This document shows, piece by piece, positions 34,636 through 47,189 of a DNA stretch of 64,000 nucleotides. Numbering within the stretch: the first letter of the stretch is position 1; each line of letters starts with the position of its first letter. Origin of the DNA: Pseudomonas brassicacearum subsp. brassicacearum (GTDB taxonomy: Bacteria; Pseudomonadota; Gammaproteobacteria; Pseudomonadales; Pseudomonadaceae). The stretch is from assembly GCF_008801605.1 (NCBI RefSeq), contig NZ_VZPJ01000001.1:868001-932000 (forward strand), given 5' to 3'. Under the pieces are notes generated by a model. That model saw only the letters and a list, made by a program, of their open reading frames with translations. It ran no database searches and was not told the origin of the DNA. Both the position numbers and the translations under genes were made by a program.

Positions 34636-35334
34636 ATGGCAGGTTTCGACAAACGCGTGAGCTCTTATGAGGAAGCGCTGGAAGGCTTGAAGGACGGCAT
34701 GACCGTCATCGCCGGCGGCTTCGGCCTGTGCGGTATCCCGGAAAACCTGATCGCCGAGATCAAGCGCAAGGGCATCCGCGACCTCACCGTAGTGTCCAAT
34801 AACTGCGGCGTCGACGGCTTCGGCCTCGGCGTGCTGCTGGAAGACCGGCAGATCCGCAAGGTGGTCGCCTCCTACGTGGGCGAAAATGCCCTGTTCGAGA
34901 AGCAACTGCTCAGCGGTGAAATCGAAGTCGTACTTACCCCCCAAGGCACCCTCGCGGAAAAAATGCGCGCCGGCGGCGCAGGCATCCCGGCGTTCTTCAC
35001 CGCCACCGGCGTCGGCACCCCGGTGGCCGAAGGCAAGGAAGTGCGTGAATTCCATGGTCGCCAGTACCTGATGGAAGAATCCATCACCGGCGACTTCGCC
35101 ATCGTCAAAGGCTGGAAGGCCGATCATTTCGGCAACGTGATCTATCGCCACACCGCCCAGAACTTCAATCCACTGGCCGCCACGGCGGGCAAGATCACGG
35201 TGGTGGAAGTCGAAGAAATCGTCGAACCCGGCGAGCTGGACCCGACGCAGATCCACACCCCTGGCATCTACGTCGACCGGGTCATTTGCGGCACGTTCGA
35301 AAAACGCATCGAACAGCGCACCGTGCGTAAGTGA
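34636..35334 (+). CDS. dhcA: 3-oxoacid/dehydrocarnitine CoA-transferase subunit A
   Basis: 232 residues, family I CoA-transferase alpha subunit: [13 protein letters not shown] near residue 30, [13 protein letters not shown], and [22 protein letters not shown]. With subunit B it moves CoA from a donor such as succinyl-CoA to a 3-keto acid. Gene order with the LysR gene and atoB favours DhcA of carnitine catabolism; ScoA or AtoD are alternatives. GAGG lies upstream of ATG 34636. The gap to subunit B is 35 bases. Confidence 0.9.
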   Translation: MAGFDKRVSSYEEALEGLKDGMTVIAGGFGLCGIPENLIAEIKRKGIRDLTVVSNNCGVDGFGLGVLLEDRQIRKVVASYVGENALFEKQLLSGEIEVVLTPQGTLAEKMRAGGAGIPAFFTATGVGTPVAEGKEVREFHGRQYLMEESITGDFAIVKGWKADHFGNVIYRHTAQNFNPLAATAGKITVVEVEEIVEPGELDPTQIHTPGIYVDRVICGTFEKRIEQRTVRK

Positions 35335-35369
35335 TCCCCTGCCCCCGGCCCGAATGAAGGAATAACAAC

Positions 35370-36035
35370 ATGGCACTTTCCCGCGAACAAATGGCTCAAC
35401 GCGTCGCCCGCGAAATGCAGGACGGCTACTACGTGAACCTGGGCATCGGCATTCCGACCCTGGTCGCCAACTACATTCCCGAAGGCATGGAAGTCATGCT
35501 GCAATCGGAAAACGGCCTGCTCGGCATGGGTGCGTTTCCCACCGAAGCCGAAGTCGATGCCGACATGATCAACGCCGGCAAGCAGACCGTCACCGCGCGC
35601 ATTGGCGCGTCGATCTTCTCTTCGGCCGAATCGTTTGCCATGATCCGTGGCGGGCATATCGACCTGACCGTGCTCGGCGCGTTCGAGGTGGACGTGGAAG
35701 GCAATATTGCCTCGTGGATGATCCCCGGCAAGCTGGTCAAGGGCATGGGCGGCGCGATGGACCTGGTGGCCGGTGCCGAGAACATCATCGTCACCATGAC
35801 CCATGCGTCCAAGGACGGCGAGTCGAAACTGCTGCCGCGTTGCAGCCTGCCGCTGACCGGCGCCGGTTGCATCAAGCGGGTGTTGACCGACCTGGCCTAC
35901 CTGGAAATCCAGGACGGCGCCTTCATCCTGAAAGAACGTGCCCCGGGCGTCAGCGTCGAGGAAATCGTCGCCAAGACCGCCGGCAAATTGATCGTGCCGG
36001 ACCACGTGCCTGAAATGCAGTTCGCTGCCCAGTGA
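35370..36035 (+). CDS. dhcB: 3-oxoacid/dehydrocarnitine CoA-transferase subunit B
   Basis: 221 residues, beta subunit. The catalytic Glu lies in [11 protein letters not shown] (near residue 51), where the acyl-Glu intermediate forms; [15 protein letters not shown] and [11 protein letters not shown] are typical blocks. It pairs with the preceding subunit. A ribosome site AAGGAAT precedes ATG 35370. Eleven bases separate its stop from atoB. Confidence 0.9.
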   Translation: MALSREQMAQRVAREMQDGYYVNLGIGIPTLVANYIPEGMEVMLQSENGLLGMGAFPTEAEVDADMINAGKQTVTARIGASIFSSAESFAMIRGGHIDLTVLGAFEVDVEGNIASWMIPGKLVKGMGGAMDLVAGAENIIVTMTHASKDGESKLLPRCSLPLTGAGCIKRVLTDLAYLEIQDGAFILKERAPGVSVEEIVAKTAGKLIVPDHVPEMQFAAQ

Positions 36036-36046
36036 GGAGAGATTCG

Positions 36047-37228
36047 ATGCAAGAAGTCGTGATTGTCGCCGCTACCCGTACCGCCATCGGCAGTTTCCAG
36101 GGTTCGCTGGCTTCCATTCCCGCGCCGGAACTCGGTGCCGCGGTGATTCGTCGCCTGCTGGAACAGACCGGTTTGTCGGGCGAACAGGTCGATGAAGTGA
36201 TTCTTGGCCAGGTGCTGACCGCAGGATCCGGACAAAACCCGGCTCGCCAGGCGGCGATCCTGGCCGGCCTGCCTCATGCGGTGCCGGCGCTGACCCTGAA
36301 CAAGGTCTGCGGTTCGGGACTCAAGGCGTTGCACCTGGGCGCCCAGGCGATCCGCTGTGGCGACGCCGACGTCATCATCGCCGGCGGCATGGAGAACATG
36401 AGCCTGGCCCCGTACGTGTTGCCGGCCGCCCGCACCGGCCTGCGCATGGGCCACGCGAAGATGATCGACAGCATGATCACCGACGGCCTGTGGGATGCCT
36501 TCAACGATTACCACATGGGCATCACCGCCGAGAACCTGGTGGACAAGTACGGCATCAGCCGCGAGGAGCAGGACGCTTTCTCTGCCGCGTCCCAGCAGAA
36601 GGCTGTCGCCGCCATCGAGGGCGGTCGGTTCGCCGATGAGATCACGCCGATCCTGATTCCCCAGCGCAAAGGCGATCCTGTGGCGTTCGCCACCGACGAA
36701 CAACCGCGCGCCGGCACCACCGCCGAATCCCTGGGCAAGCTCAAACCCGCCTTCAAGAAGGACGGCAGCGTCACCGCTGGCAACGCGTCTTCGCTGAATG
36801 ATGGCGCCGCCGCCGTGATCCTGATGAGCGCGGAAAAAGCCAAGGCCCTGGGCCTGCCCGTGCTGGCGAAAATCAGTGCCTACGCCAATGCCGGCGTCGA
36901 CCCGGCCATCATGGGCATAGGCCCGGTCTCGGCCACCCGCCGCTGCCTGGACAAGGCTGGCTGGTCGCTGGATCAACTGGACCTGGTCGAAGCCAACGAA
37001 GCCTTCGCCGCCCAATCGCTGGCCGTGGCCCGGGAACTGAAATGGGACATGGACAAGGTCAACGTCAACGGCGGCGCCATCGCCCTGGGCCACCCTATCG
37101 GCGCATCGGGGTGCCGAGTCCTGGTGTCGCTGCTGCATGAAATGATCAAGCGCGACGCCAAGAAAGGCCTCGCGACACTGTGCATCGGCGGCGGCCAAGG
37201 TGTGGCCCTGGCGCTGGAACGGGCATAA
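36047..37228 (+). CDS. atoB: acetyl-CoA C-acetyltransferase (thiolase)
   Basis: 393 residues. Nucleophile Cys in [13 protein letters not shown] (near 89), His in [15 protein letters not shown] and second Cys in [18 protein letters not shown] near the C-terminus. It cleaves acetoacetyl-CoA to two acetyl-CoA (or the reverse), completing the pathway after the CoA-transferase. GAGGAGA upstream supports ATG 36047 rather than the frame start at 36032. A strong terminator follows the gene. Confidence 0.95.
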   Translation: MQEVVIVAATRTAIGSFQGSLASIPAPELGAAVIRRLLEQTGLSGEQVDEVILGQVLTAGSGQNPARQAAILAGLPHAVPALTLNKVCGSGLKALHLGAQAIRCGDADVIIAGGMENMSLAPYVLPAARTGLRMGHAKMIDSMITDGLWDAFNDYHMGITAENLVDKYGISREEQDAFSAASQQKAVAAIEGGRFADEITPILIPQRKGDPVAFATDEQPRAGTTAESLGKLKPAFKKDGSVTAGNASSLNDGAAAVILMSAEKAKALGLPVLAKISAYANAGVDPAIMGIGPVSATRRCLDKAGWSLDQLDLVEANEAFAAQSLAVARELKWDMDKVNVNGGAIALGHPIGASGCRVLVSLLHEMIKRDAKKGLATLCIGGGQGVALALERA

Positions 37229-37292
37229 CCGATACAGGTTCAACGGTGGCTGCGCGGACCCACGAATATCCGCACAACCACTGGCACCACCA

Positions 37293-37324
37293 CCGGCGCA
37301 ATCTCGGTTGCGCCGGTTTTTTTT
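37293..37324 (+). terminator. terminator after atoB
   Basis: CCGGCGCAA-N6-TTGCGCCGG followed by eight T residues, 64 bases after the atoB stop. Confidence 0.93.
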
Positions 37325-37354
37325 GCCTGCTGTTTTGCGCATGGCCTACCGACC

Positions 37355-37453
37355 TCATCGCGAGCAAGCTCGCTCCCACAGTGGATCTGTGGTGTTCTGG
37401 GATTCTGTGCCCACCGCCAATCCCCTGTGGGAGCGAGCTTGCTCGCGATGGCG
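37355..37453. repeat. two REP arms in reversed order
   Basis: CATCGCGAGCAAGCTCGCTCCCACA ends at 37380; TGTGGGAGCGAGCTTGCTCGCGATGGCGG starts at 37426. The order is opposite to the usual head-first REPIN, so these are probably two separate arms. Confidence 0.88.
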
Positions 37454-37476
37454 GTGGGTCAGGCGACGATGAGCCG

Positions 37477-38187
37477 TCAGGAACCTGCGCCAAACCGGTC
37501 GCGGCTGTTGGTCAGGTGCAGCCACATGGCGGCGCGGGCGGCGTCCGGGTCCTGGCGTTTGATGGCGTTGAAGATCGCCTCATGCTCGAGGTTGGCCAGT
37601 TGTGCCAGCTTGCCCAGGTCCGCCTGACCGCGTTCGGCCACGTTCACTCGGGTCCTGGGGATCATCGCACTGCCCAGGTGCTGCATGATTTCGACAAAAC
37701 AGGCGTTGTCCGTGGCTTCGGCGATGAGCAGATGGAACCGCCGGTCGGCCTCGACACAGCTGTCGTTGTTGCTGGACAGCCGCTGATAGTCATCCAGCGC
37801 CTGGCGCATCTGCTGCAACTGGTGTTCGCTGCGGCGCTGGGCCGCCAATGCCACCGCCTGGGTTTCCAGGCCCAGGCGCAGCTCCAGGATTGCCCGCACC
37901 CCTGCCGCAGTGTCGACATTGAGCCGCAACCCCGGCTCGCCGGTTTGCGCCAGCACAAAGGTGCCGATGCCGTGGCGGGTCTCCACCAGCCCCGAAGCCT
38001 GCAACTTGGAAATCGCCTCGCGCACCACGGTCCGGCTGACGCCATGCTCGCGAACGATGGCACCTTCCGATGGCAGTTTTTCGCCGGGTTTCAACTGTCC
38101 CAGCAAGATGCTCTGGCTCAGCTTCGCCACCAGGTCATGGGCCAGGTTATGGGTACGCTTGCGCAGCGGCGCTTCGGTGTCTTGCAT
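37477..38187 (-). CDS. GntR-family (FadR/FCD) transcriptional regulator
   Basis: 236 residues. Winged-helix domain (LPSEGAIVREHGVSRTVVREAISKLQASGLVETRHGIGTFV) and FCD ligand domain with metal-binding residues in the pattern EADRRFHLLIAEATDN...ANLEHEAIFNAIK. It is divergent from the glucarate transporter and dehydratase genes and is probably their sugar-acid-responsive repressor. TTGTATGACAA at 38265-38275 fits the FadR-subfamily operator shape T-GT-N3-AC-A. Confidence 0.93.
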   Translation of the reverse strand: MQDTEAPLRKRTHNLAHDLVAKLSQSILLGQLKPGEKLPSEGAIVREHGVSRTVVREAISKLQASGLVETRHGIGTFVLAQTGEPGLRLNVDTAAGVRAILELRLGLETQAVALAAQRRSEHQLQQMRQALDDYQRLSSNNDSCVEADRRFHLLIAEATDNACFVEIMQHLGSAMIPRTRVNVAERGQADLGKLAQLANLEHEAIFNAIKRQDPDAARAAMWLHLTNSRDRFGAGS

Positions 38188-38264
38188 CGCCAGGGTTCCT
38201 CGAAAACAGGCTGGTCGATCCTACCATCAGCAGGCTTGAGAGTGAGCATTACAGAACGCCAAAC

Positions 38265-38275
38265 TTGTATGACAA
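38265..38275. promoter_or_regulatory. candidate GntR operator
   Basis: TTGTATGACAA is a perfect palindrome around ATG, 77 bases upstream of gntR. A related TTGTATGATGT lies at 38454-38464 before the transporter, so each divergent promoter may have a site. Confidence 0.55.
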
Positions 38276-38523
38276 CACACCGCACCTGGCGATCGACTTC
38301 GAAAATCAACGCCCATAAAAGCTCGATTTCTATCGCACCGTGCGCCCTGCACACCGTCAAAAACTTCAACGACACCCAACAAATACAGCATTAAAAAGTC
38401 TGACCGCCCATCCAATCACGCTAAAAAATATCTTGTCACTCAAAAAAATCAGGTTGTATGATGTCTATCAACATCGGCACCTGCACGATGCCCCGCATAA
38501 AAATAACGAGTGGGAGAAAACCA

Positions 38524-39870
38524 GTGAACACATCCAGCCTCAAGGCGAATGCCGGAGCGGATCCGGTGCTGCTGTCGGCCATCGCCAAGGTCAAGCGCCA
38601 CATCCTGCCGCTGTTCGTCATCATGTTTATCGTCAACTACATCGACCGCGTGAACATCGGCTTCGTGCGCGCCCATATGGAGCACGACCTGGGCATCGGT
38701 GCCGCGGCCTACGGCTTTGGCGCCGGCCTGTTCTTCATCGGCTACGCGCTGTTCGAAGTCCCGTCCAACATCCTCTTGCAAAAAATCGGCGCCCGTATCT
38801 GGCTGACCCGCATCATGCTCACCTGGGGCCTGGTGGCCGCGGGCATGGCCTTCATCCAGAACGAAACCCACTTCTACATCCTGCGTTTCCTGCTGGGCGT
38901 GGCCGAAGCCGGCTTCTTCCCTGGGGTGATCTACTACTTCACTCGCTGGCTGCCGGGTGTCGAACGCGGCAAAGCCATCGCCATCTTCCTCAGCGGTTCG
39001 GCCATTGCGTCGCTGATCTCCGGCCCGCTGTCGGGGCTGCTGCTGCAAATCAATGGCCTGGGCATGCACGGCTGGCAGTGGATGTACTTCATCGAAGGGA
39101 TGTTTTCCGTCGGCCTGTGCGTCTTCGTCTGGTTCTGGCTGGACTCCAAGCCCCACGACGCCAAATGGTTGAGCCGCGAAGAACAAGATGTGCTGGTCAA
39201 AACCATCGACGATGAACAGCGCGCACGAGAAGCCGCCTCGCCGATCAAACTGTCCATCGGCCAGTTGCTCAAGGACCGCCAGATCATCCTGTTTTGCCTG
39301 ATCTACTTCTTCATCCAATTGACGATCTATGCCGCCACGTTCTGGCTGCCGAGCATCATCAAGAAAATGGGTGAACTGAGCGACATCCAGGTCGGGCTGT
39401 TCAACTCGATCCCGTGGCTGTTGTCGATCGTCGGCATGTACGCCTTCGCCTCGCTGTCGGCCAAGTGGAAATTCCAGCAGGCCTGGGTCGCCACGGCCCT
39501 GTTGATCGCGGCAGCCGGGATGTTCATGTCCACCACCGGCGGGCCGATCTTCGCCTTCGTCGCCATCTGCTTCGCGGCCCTGGGCTTCAAGTCGGCGTCG
39601 TCGCTGTTCTGGCCAATTCCCCAGGCTTACCTGGACGCACGGATCGCCGCTGGGGTTATTGCCCTGATCAACTCGGTGGGCAACCTCGGAGGGTTCGTCG
39701 CCCCAACCACGTTCGGCCTGCTGGAACAGAACACCGGCTCGATCCAGGGCGGCCTCTATGGCTTGGCGGCCACCTCGATCATTGCCGCGATCATCGTGTT
39801 TGCCGCACGCAACACGCCCAAGCCCAAAGCCGTGACAACCCCAGCCGACCCGGCAGCCAGCCACGTCTGA
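38524..39870 (+). CDS. gudP: MFS transporter, ACS family (glucarate/galactarate GudP-like)
   Basis: 448 residues from a GTG start with GGGAG seven bases upstream. Twelve membrane helices with the ACS-family features FVIMFIVNYIDRVNIGFVRAHM, GYALFEVPSNILLQKIGARIWLTRIMLTWG and FLLGVAEAGFFPGVIYYFTRWLPG. These carriers import D-glucarate or related sugar acids with H+. It lies 28 bases before the glucarate dehydratase and behind a GntR repressor. The ATG at 38458 in the longer frame overlaps the operator-like site and is rejected. Confidence 0.9.
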   Translation: MNTSSLKANAGADPVLLSAIAKVKRHILPLFVIMFIVNYIDRVNIGFVRAHMEHDLGIGAAAYGFGAGLFFIGYALFEVPSNILLQKIGARIWLTRIMLTWGLVAAGMAFIQNETHFYILRFLLGVAEAGFFPGVIYYFTRWLPGVERGKAIAIFLSGSAIASLISGPLSGLLLQINGLGMHGWQWMYFIEGMFSVGLCVFVWFWLDSKPHDAKWLSREEQDVLVKTIDDEQRAREAASPIKLSIGQLLKDRQIILFCLIYFFIQLTIYAATFWLPSIIKKMGELSDIQVGLFNSIPWLLSIVGMYAFASLSAKWKFQQAWVATALLIAAAGMFMSTTGGPIFAFVAICFAALGFKSASSLFWPIPQAYLDARIAAGVIALINSVGNLGGFVAPTTFGLLEQNTGSIQGGLYGLAATSIIAAIIVFAARNTPKPKAVTTPADPAASHV

Positions 39871-39898
39871 TCATTCGATTGTTCAAGGATAAGTACAG

Positions 39899-41242
39899 AT
39901 GAGCACCCCAGAAACCAGCAAAGCCCCGATCATCACCAGCATGCAGATCGTGCCCGTGGCCGGCCATGACGGCATGTTGCTGAACCTCAGCGGCGCCCAC
40001 GGCCCGTTCTTCACCCGCAACATCGTCATCCTCAAAGACAACGCCGGCCACACCGGCGTGGGCGAAGTACCCGGTGGCGAGCGCATTCGCCAGACCCTCG
40101 AAGACGCCCGTTCGCTGGTGGTCGGCAGCCCCATCGGCACGTACCAGAAGATCCTCAACACCGTGCGCCAAGCCTTTGCCGACCGCGATGCCGGCGGTCG
40201 TGGCCTGCAAACGTTCGACCTGCGCATCACCATCCACGCGGTGACCGGCCTGGAAGCGGCGTTGCTGGACCTGCTCGGCCAACACCTGGATGTACCGGTC
40301 GCCGCCCTGCTTGGCGAAGGCCAGCAACGCGATGAAGTGAAGATGCTCGGCTATCTGTTTTACGTCGGCGATCGCCAGCAGACCGACCTGCCCTACCGCA
40401 GCGAGCCGGACGCCGACAACGACTGGTTCCGCGTACGCCATGAGAAGGCCCTGGACGCCGACGCCGTGGTCCGCCTGGCCGAAGCGGCACACGCCCGCTA
40501 TGGTTTCCAGGACTTCAAGCTCAAGGGCGGCGTGCTGCAAGGTGATGCGGAGATCGAAGCGGTCACGGCGCTGGCCGAGCGCTTTCCCCAGGCGCGCATT
40601 ACCCTGGACCCGAACGGCGCCTGGTCACTCAAGGAAGCCATCCGTTTGTGCCGCGATCAGCACAAGGTGCTGGCCTATGCCGAAGACCCTTGCGGTGCCG
40701 AGAACGGCTACTCCGGCCGCGAAGTCATGGCCGAGTTCCGCCGCGCCACGGGCCTGAAGACCGCCACCAACATGATCGCCACCGACTGGCGCGAGATGGG
40801 CCACGCCATCACCTTGCAGTCCGTGGACATTCCCCTGGCCGATCCGCACTTCTGGACCATGCAGGGTTCGGTACGGGTGGCGCAGATGTGCAATGAATGG
40901 GGCCTGACCTGGGGCTCGCACTCCAACAACCACTTCGACATTTCCCTGGCGATGTTCACCCACGTGGCCGCTGCCGCACCGGGCGACATCACGGCCATCG
41001 ACACCCATTGGATCTGGCAGGACGGCCAGCGGCTGACCAAGGCACCGTTGCAGATCCAGGGCGGCTGCGTGCAAGTGCCGAAAAAACCGGGACTGGGGAT
41101 TGAGCTGGACACCGACCAACTGGCCAAGGCCCATGAGTTGTACAAGGGCATGGGCCTTGGCGCGCGGGACGATGCGGTGGCGATGCAGTTCCTGATTCCA
41201 GGCTGGACGTTCAACAACAAGCGGCCGTGCCTGGTTCGCTAA
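39899..41242 (+). CDS. gudD: glucarate dehydratase
   Basis: 447 residues, enolase superfamily. The catalytic set matches the E. coli enzyme with an offset of two: Lys207/Lys209 (FKLKGG), Asp237 (TLDPNGAW), Asn291 ([11 protein letters not shown]) and His341 ([10 protein letters not shown]). It dehydrates D-glucarate to 5-keto-4-deoxyglucarate. AAGGA precedes ATG 39899. Downstream enzymes of the pathway (KdgD-type dehydratase, ketoglutarate semialdehyde dehydrogenase) are not in the window. Confidence 0.96.
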   Translation: MSTPETSKAPIITSMQIVPVAGHDGMLLNLSGAHGPFFTRNIVILKDNAGHTGVGEVPGGERIRQTLEDARSLVVGSPIGTYQKILNTVRQAFADRDAGGRGLQTFDLRITIHAVTGLEAALLDLLGQHLDVPVAALLGEGQQRDEVKMLGYLFYVGDRQQTDLPYRSEPDADNDWFRVRHEKALDADAVVRLAEAAHARYGFQDFKLKGGVLQGDAEIEAVTALAERFPQARITLDPNGAWSLKEAIRLCRDQHKVLAYAEDPCGAENGYSGREVMAEFRRATGLKTATNMIATDWREMGHAITLQSVDIPLADPHFWTMQGSVRVAQMCNEWGLTWGSHSNNHFDISLAMFTHVAAAAPGDITAIDTHWIWQDGQRLTKAPLQIQGGCVQVPKKPGLGIELDTDQLAKAHELYKGMGLGARDDAVAMQFLIPGWTFNNKRPCLVR

Positions 41243-41258
41243 AGCGGGCAATATCCCT

Positions 41259-41406
41259 TGTGGGAGCGAGCTTGCTCGCGATTGCGCAGTGTCAGCCTCT
41301 ATCCAGGTGACTGATCCACCGCCATCGCGAGCCTGCTCGCGATGACGGCGGCACATCCACATCACCTTCTCAGGCAGACCGCATCGCGAGCAGGCTCGCT
41401 CCCACA
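41259..41406. repeat. cluster of REP arms
   Basis: TGTGGGAGCGAGCTTGCTCGCGAT at 41259, then CCATCGCGAGCCTGCTCGCGATG near 41320-41344, then CATCGCGAGCAGGCTCGCTCCCACA ending at 41406. At least three arms of two subtypes, between the convergent gudD and glgB genes. Confidence 0.9.
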
Positions 41407-41429
41407 GGGTTGCATGGCAAGACTCGCGA

Positions 41430-43664
41430 CTAACCCTCCGGCCGCAGGATCAAAACCGCCAACGGCGGCAAGTTGAGTTCCAGCGACAGGGCCTGGCCAT
41501 GGCTGGGCACCTCTTCGGTGGAGGCTCCACCGCCATTGCCATAGTTGGAACCGGCGTAGGTGTCGGCATCGCTGTTGAGCAATTCGACCCAGCGCCCGCC
41601 GAATGGCACGCCGACCCGGTAGGCCTCGCGCGGCACCGGCGTGAAGTTGGCGACCACCAGCACCGGCCGGCCCTCCTTGCTCCAGCGCAGCCAGGCGTAG
41701 ACGCTGTTAAGCGCATCGTCGCCAATCAACCACTGGAACCCCTGGGGCGCATCATCCTGGTCGTGCAGCGCCGGTTCTTCGCGATACAGACGGTTCAGAT
41801 CGCTGACCAGTTTCTGCACACCACGGTGCTCAGGGTATTGCAGCAGGTACCAGTCCAACTGCTGGTCGTGGTTCCACTCGCGCCATTGGCCGAATTCACA
41901 GCCCATGAACAACAGCTTCTTGCCGGGATGCCCCCACATGAAGCTGAGGTAGGCCCTCAGGTTGGCGAATTTCTGCCAGCGGTCACCGGGCATCTTGTCG
42001 ATCAGCGAGCGTTTGCCGTGGACCACTTCGTCATGGGAAATCGGCAGGACGAAGCGCTCGGACCAGGCATACACCAGGCCGAAGCTCAGTTCGTTGTGGT
42101 GATGGGCGCGGTACACCGGGTCTTGCTGGATGTAGTGCAGCGAATCGTGCATCCAGCCCATGTTCCACTTGTAGGCGAAACCCAGGCCGCCCTGCTGGGT
42201 GCTCTGGCTGACGCCCGGCCACGCCGTGGATTCTTCGGCGATGACCAGCGCACCGGGGGTTTCCAGCGCCACCACATCGTTGAGGTGCCGCAGGAAATCG
42301 ATGGCTTCGAGGTTTTCCCGTCCGCCGTGGCGGTTGGGCACCCACTCGCCGGCCTTGCGCGAATAGTCGCGGTACAACATCGAGGCCACGGCATCCACCC
42401 GCAGGCCATCGACGTGGAAATGCTTGAGCCAGTGCAGCGCCGACGCCAGCATGAAACCGTGCACTTCGGTGCGGCCCAGGTTGTAGATCAGCGTGTCCCA
42501 ATCCTGGTGGAAGCCTTCCAGCGGGTTGCCGTATTCGTACAGCGCAGTGCCGTCGAACTGGGCCAGGCCGTGGGTGTCGGTGGGAAAATGCGCCGGCACC
42601 CAGTCGAGGATGACGCCGATATTGGCCTGGTGGCAGGCGTTGACGAACGCCGCGAAATCGTCCGGCGAGCCGAAGCGTGCCGTCGGCGCGAATTGCGACA
42701 GCGGCTGATAGCCCCAGGAGCCGCCGAACGGGTGCTCCATGATCGGCATCAGCTCGATGTGGGTGAAGCCCAGGTCCTTGACATACGGGATCAGCCGCTC
42801 GGCCATTTCATGCCAGTTGTACTGCCGGGCCACCTCACCCGCCTCGTCGATTTCGCACTGCCAGGAGCCGGCGTGCAATTCATAGATCGACAGCGGCGCA
42901 CCCGGGAGATGCCGCTCGCGACGGTGCTGCATCCACTCGTCGTCCTGCCACTCGATCTTCAGGGGTGAGGCGACTCTCGACGCCGTGTCTGGCGGCATCT
43001 GCGTGGCCAGGGCCACCGGGTCGGCCTTGAGCGGCAGGATGCCGTGGGCGCCGAGGATTTCATACTTGTAACCTTCGCCGGGACCCAGCCTGGGGATGAA
43101 TATCTCCCACACGCCGGACGGATAACGGATGCGCATCGGATGCCGACGCCCGTCCCAGACGTTGAAATCCCCGACCACCGAAACGCGTCGGGCGTTCGGC
43201 GCCCAGACAGCGAACCGCACGCCGTCGATGCCATCGACGGTGGTCAGTTGCGCACCGAGGCAGGAACTGAGGTCGCGGTGATTGCCCTCGCCAAACAGGT
43301 AAAGGTCCATCTCCCCCAGCAACGGGCCGAAGCTGTAGGGGTCTTCGGCAACCTGCTCGCCGCCGGCCCAACGGGTGCGCAGCAAGTACGCCTGGGTACG
43401 GTCGAAATGGCCGACGAACAGTCCCGGGGTTGCGGTGGATTGCAGCTCCCCCAGCTCTTCGCCGCCATCGCGGGCCAGCACATGCACGCTCAGGGCTCCG
43501 GGCAGATACGCGCGAATGAATTGGCCGCCGGCGTCGTCGCCATGAGGCCCCAGGATGGAAAACGGGTCGTGGTGTTCGGCGCGCACCAGCGCGTCGATGT
43601 CATGGGGCGCCGGCAGCAACGACTCCTTGGCCTGCCCCTGTGGTTCTTTGTTCGAGACACTCAT
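41430..43664 (-). CDS. glgB: 1,4-alpha-glucan branching enzyme
   Basis: 744 residues. N-terminal carbohydrate-binding modules (to ~250), then a GH13 barrel: nucleophile Asp424 in [11 protein letters not shown], acid in [12 protein letters not shown], and the transition-state Asp in [11 protein letters not shown]; all-beta C-terminal domain. It forms alpha-1,6 branches on linear glucan made by GlgE. GGAGA five bases upstream fixes ATG 43664. It begins 11 bases after the treS-mak stop, so the two are co-transcribed. Confidence 0.97.
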   Translation of the reverse strand: MSVSNKEPQGQAKESLLPAPHDIDALVRAEHHDPFSILGPHGDDAGGQFIRAYLPGALSVHVLARDGGEELGELQSTATPGLFVGHFDRTQAYLLRTRWAGGEQVAEDPYSFGPLLGEMDLYLFGEGNHRDLSSCLGAQLTTVDGIDGVRFAVWAPNARRVSVVGDFNVWDGRRHPMRIRYPSGVWEIFIPRLGPGEGYKYEILGAHGILPLKADPVALATQMPPDTASRVASPLKIEWQDDEWMQHRRERHLPGAPLSIYELHAGSWQCEIDEAGEVARQYNWHEMAERLIPYVKDLGFTHIELMPIMEHPFGGSWGYQPLSQFAPTARFGSPDDFAAFVNACHQANIGVILDWVPAHFPTDTHGLAQFDGTALYEYGNPLEGFHQDWDTLIYNLGRTEVHGFMLASALHWLKHFHVDGLRVDAVASMLYRDYSRKAGEWVPNRHGGRENLEAIDFLRHLNDVVALETPGALVIAEESTAWPGVSQSTQQGGLGFAYKWNMGWMHDSLHYIQQDPVYRAHHHNELSFGLVYAWSERFVLPISHDEVVHGKRSLIDKMPGDRWQKFANLRAYLSFMWGHPGKKLLFMGCEFGQWREWNHDQQLDWYLLQYPEHRGVQKLVSDLNRLYREEPALHDQDDAPQGFQWLIGDDALNSVYAWLRWSKEGRPVLVVANFTPVPREAYRVGVPFGGRWVELLNSDADTYAGSNYGNGGGASTEEVPSHGQALSLELNLPPLAVLILRPEG

Positions 43665-43675
43665 GATTCTCTCCA

Positions 43676-47020
<3,345 letters not shown>

Positions 47021-47097
47021 TTGCAACTCCTGATGAATTCAATAAAGCCGCGGGATACAGGCTTGTGAGGTCTTTTTGTGTTGTGAGGCCTGCGCTT

Positions 47098-47186
47098 TGT
47101 GGGAGCAAAGCTTGCTCGCGATGCAGGCACCTCGATTCCTCAGGGAGACCGCGCCCTCTTCATCGCAGGCAAGCCTTGCTCCCACA
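47098..47186. repeat. REP pair with unlike arms
   Basis: Left arm TGTGGGAGCAAAGCTTGCTCGCGAT; right arm TCATCGCAGGCAAGCCTTGCTCCCACA. It fills the gap between glgE and treS and may separate their transcripts or set mRNA stability. Confidence 0.9.
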
Positions 47187-47189
47187 GCA

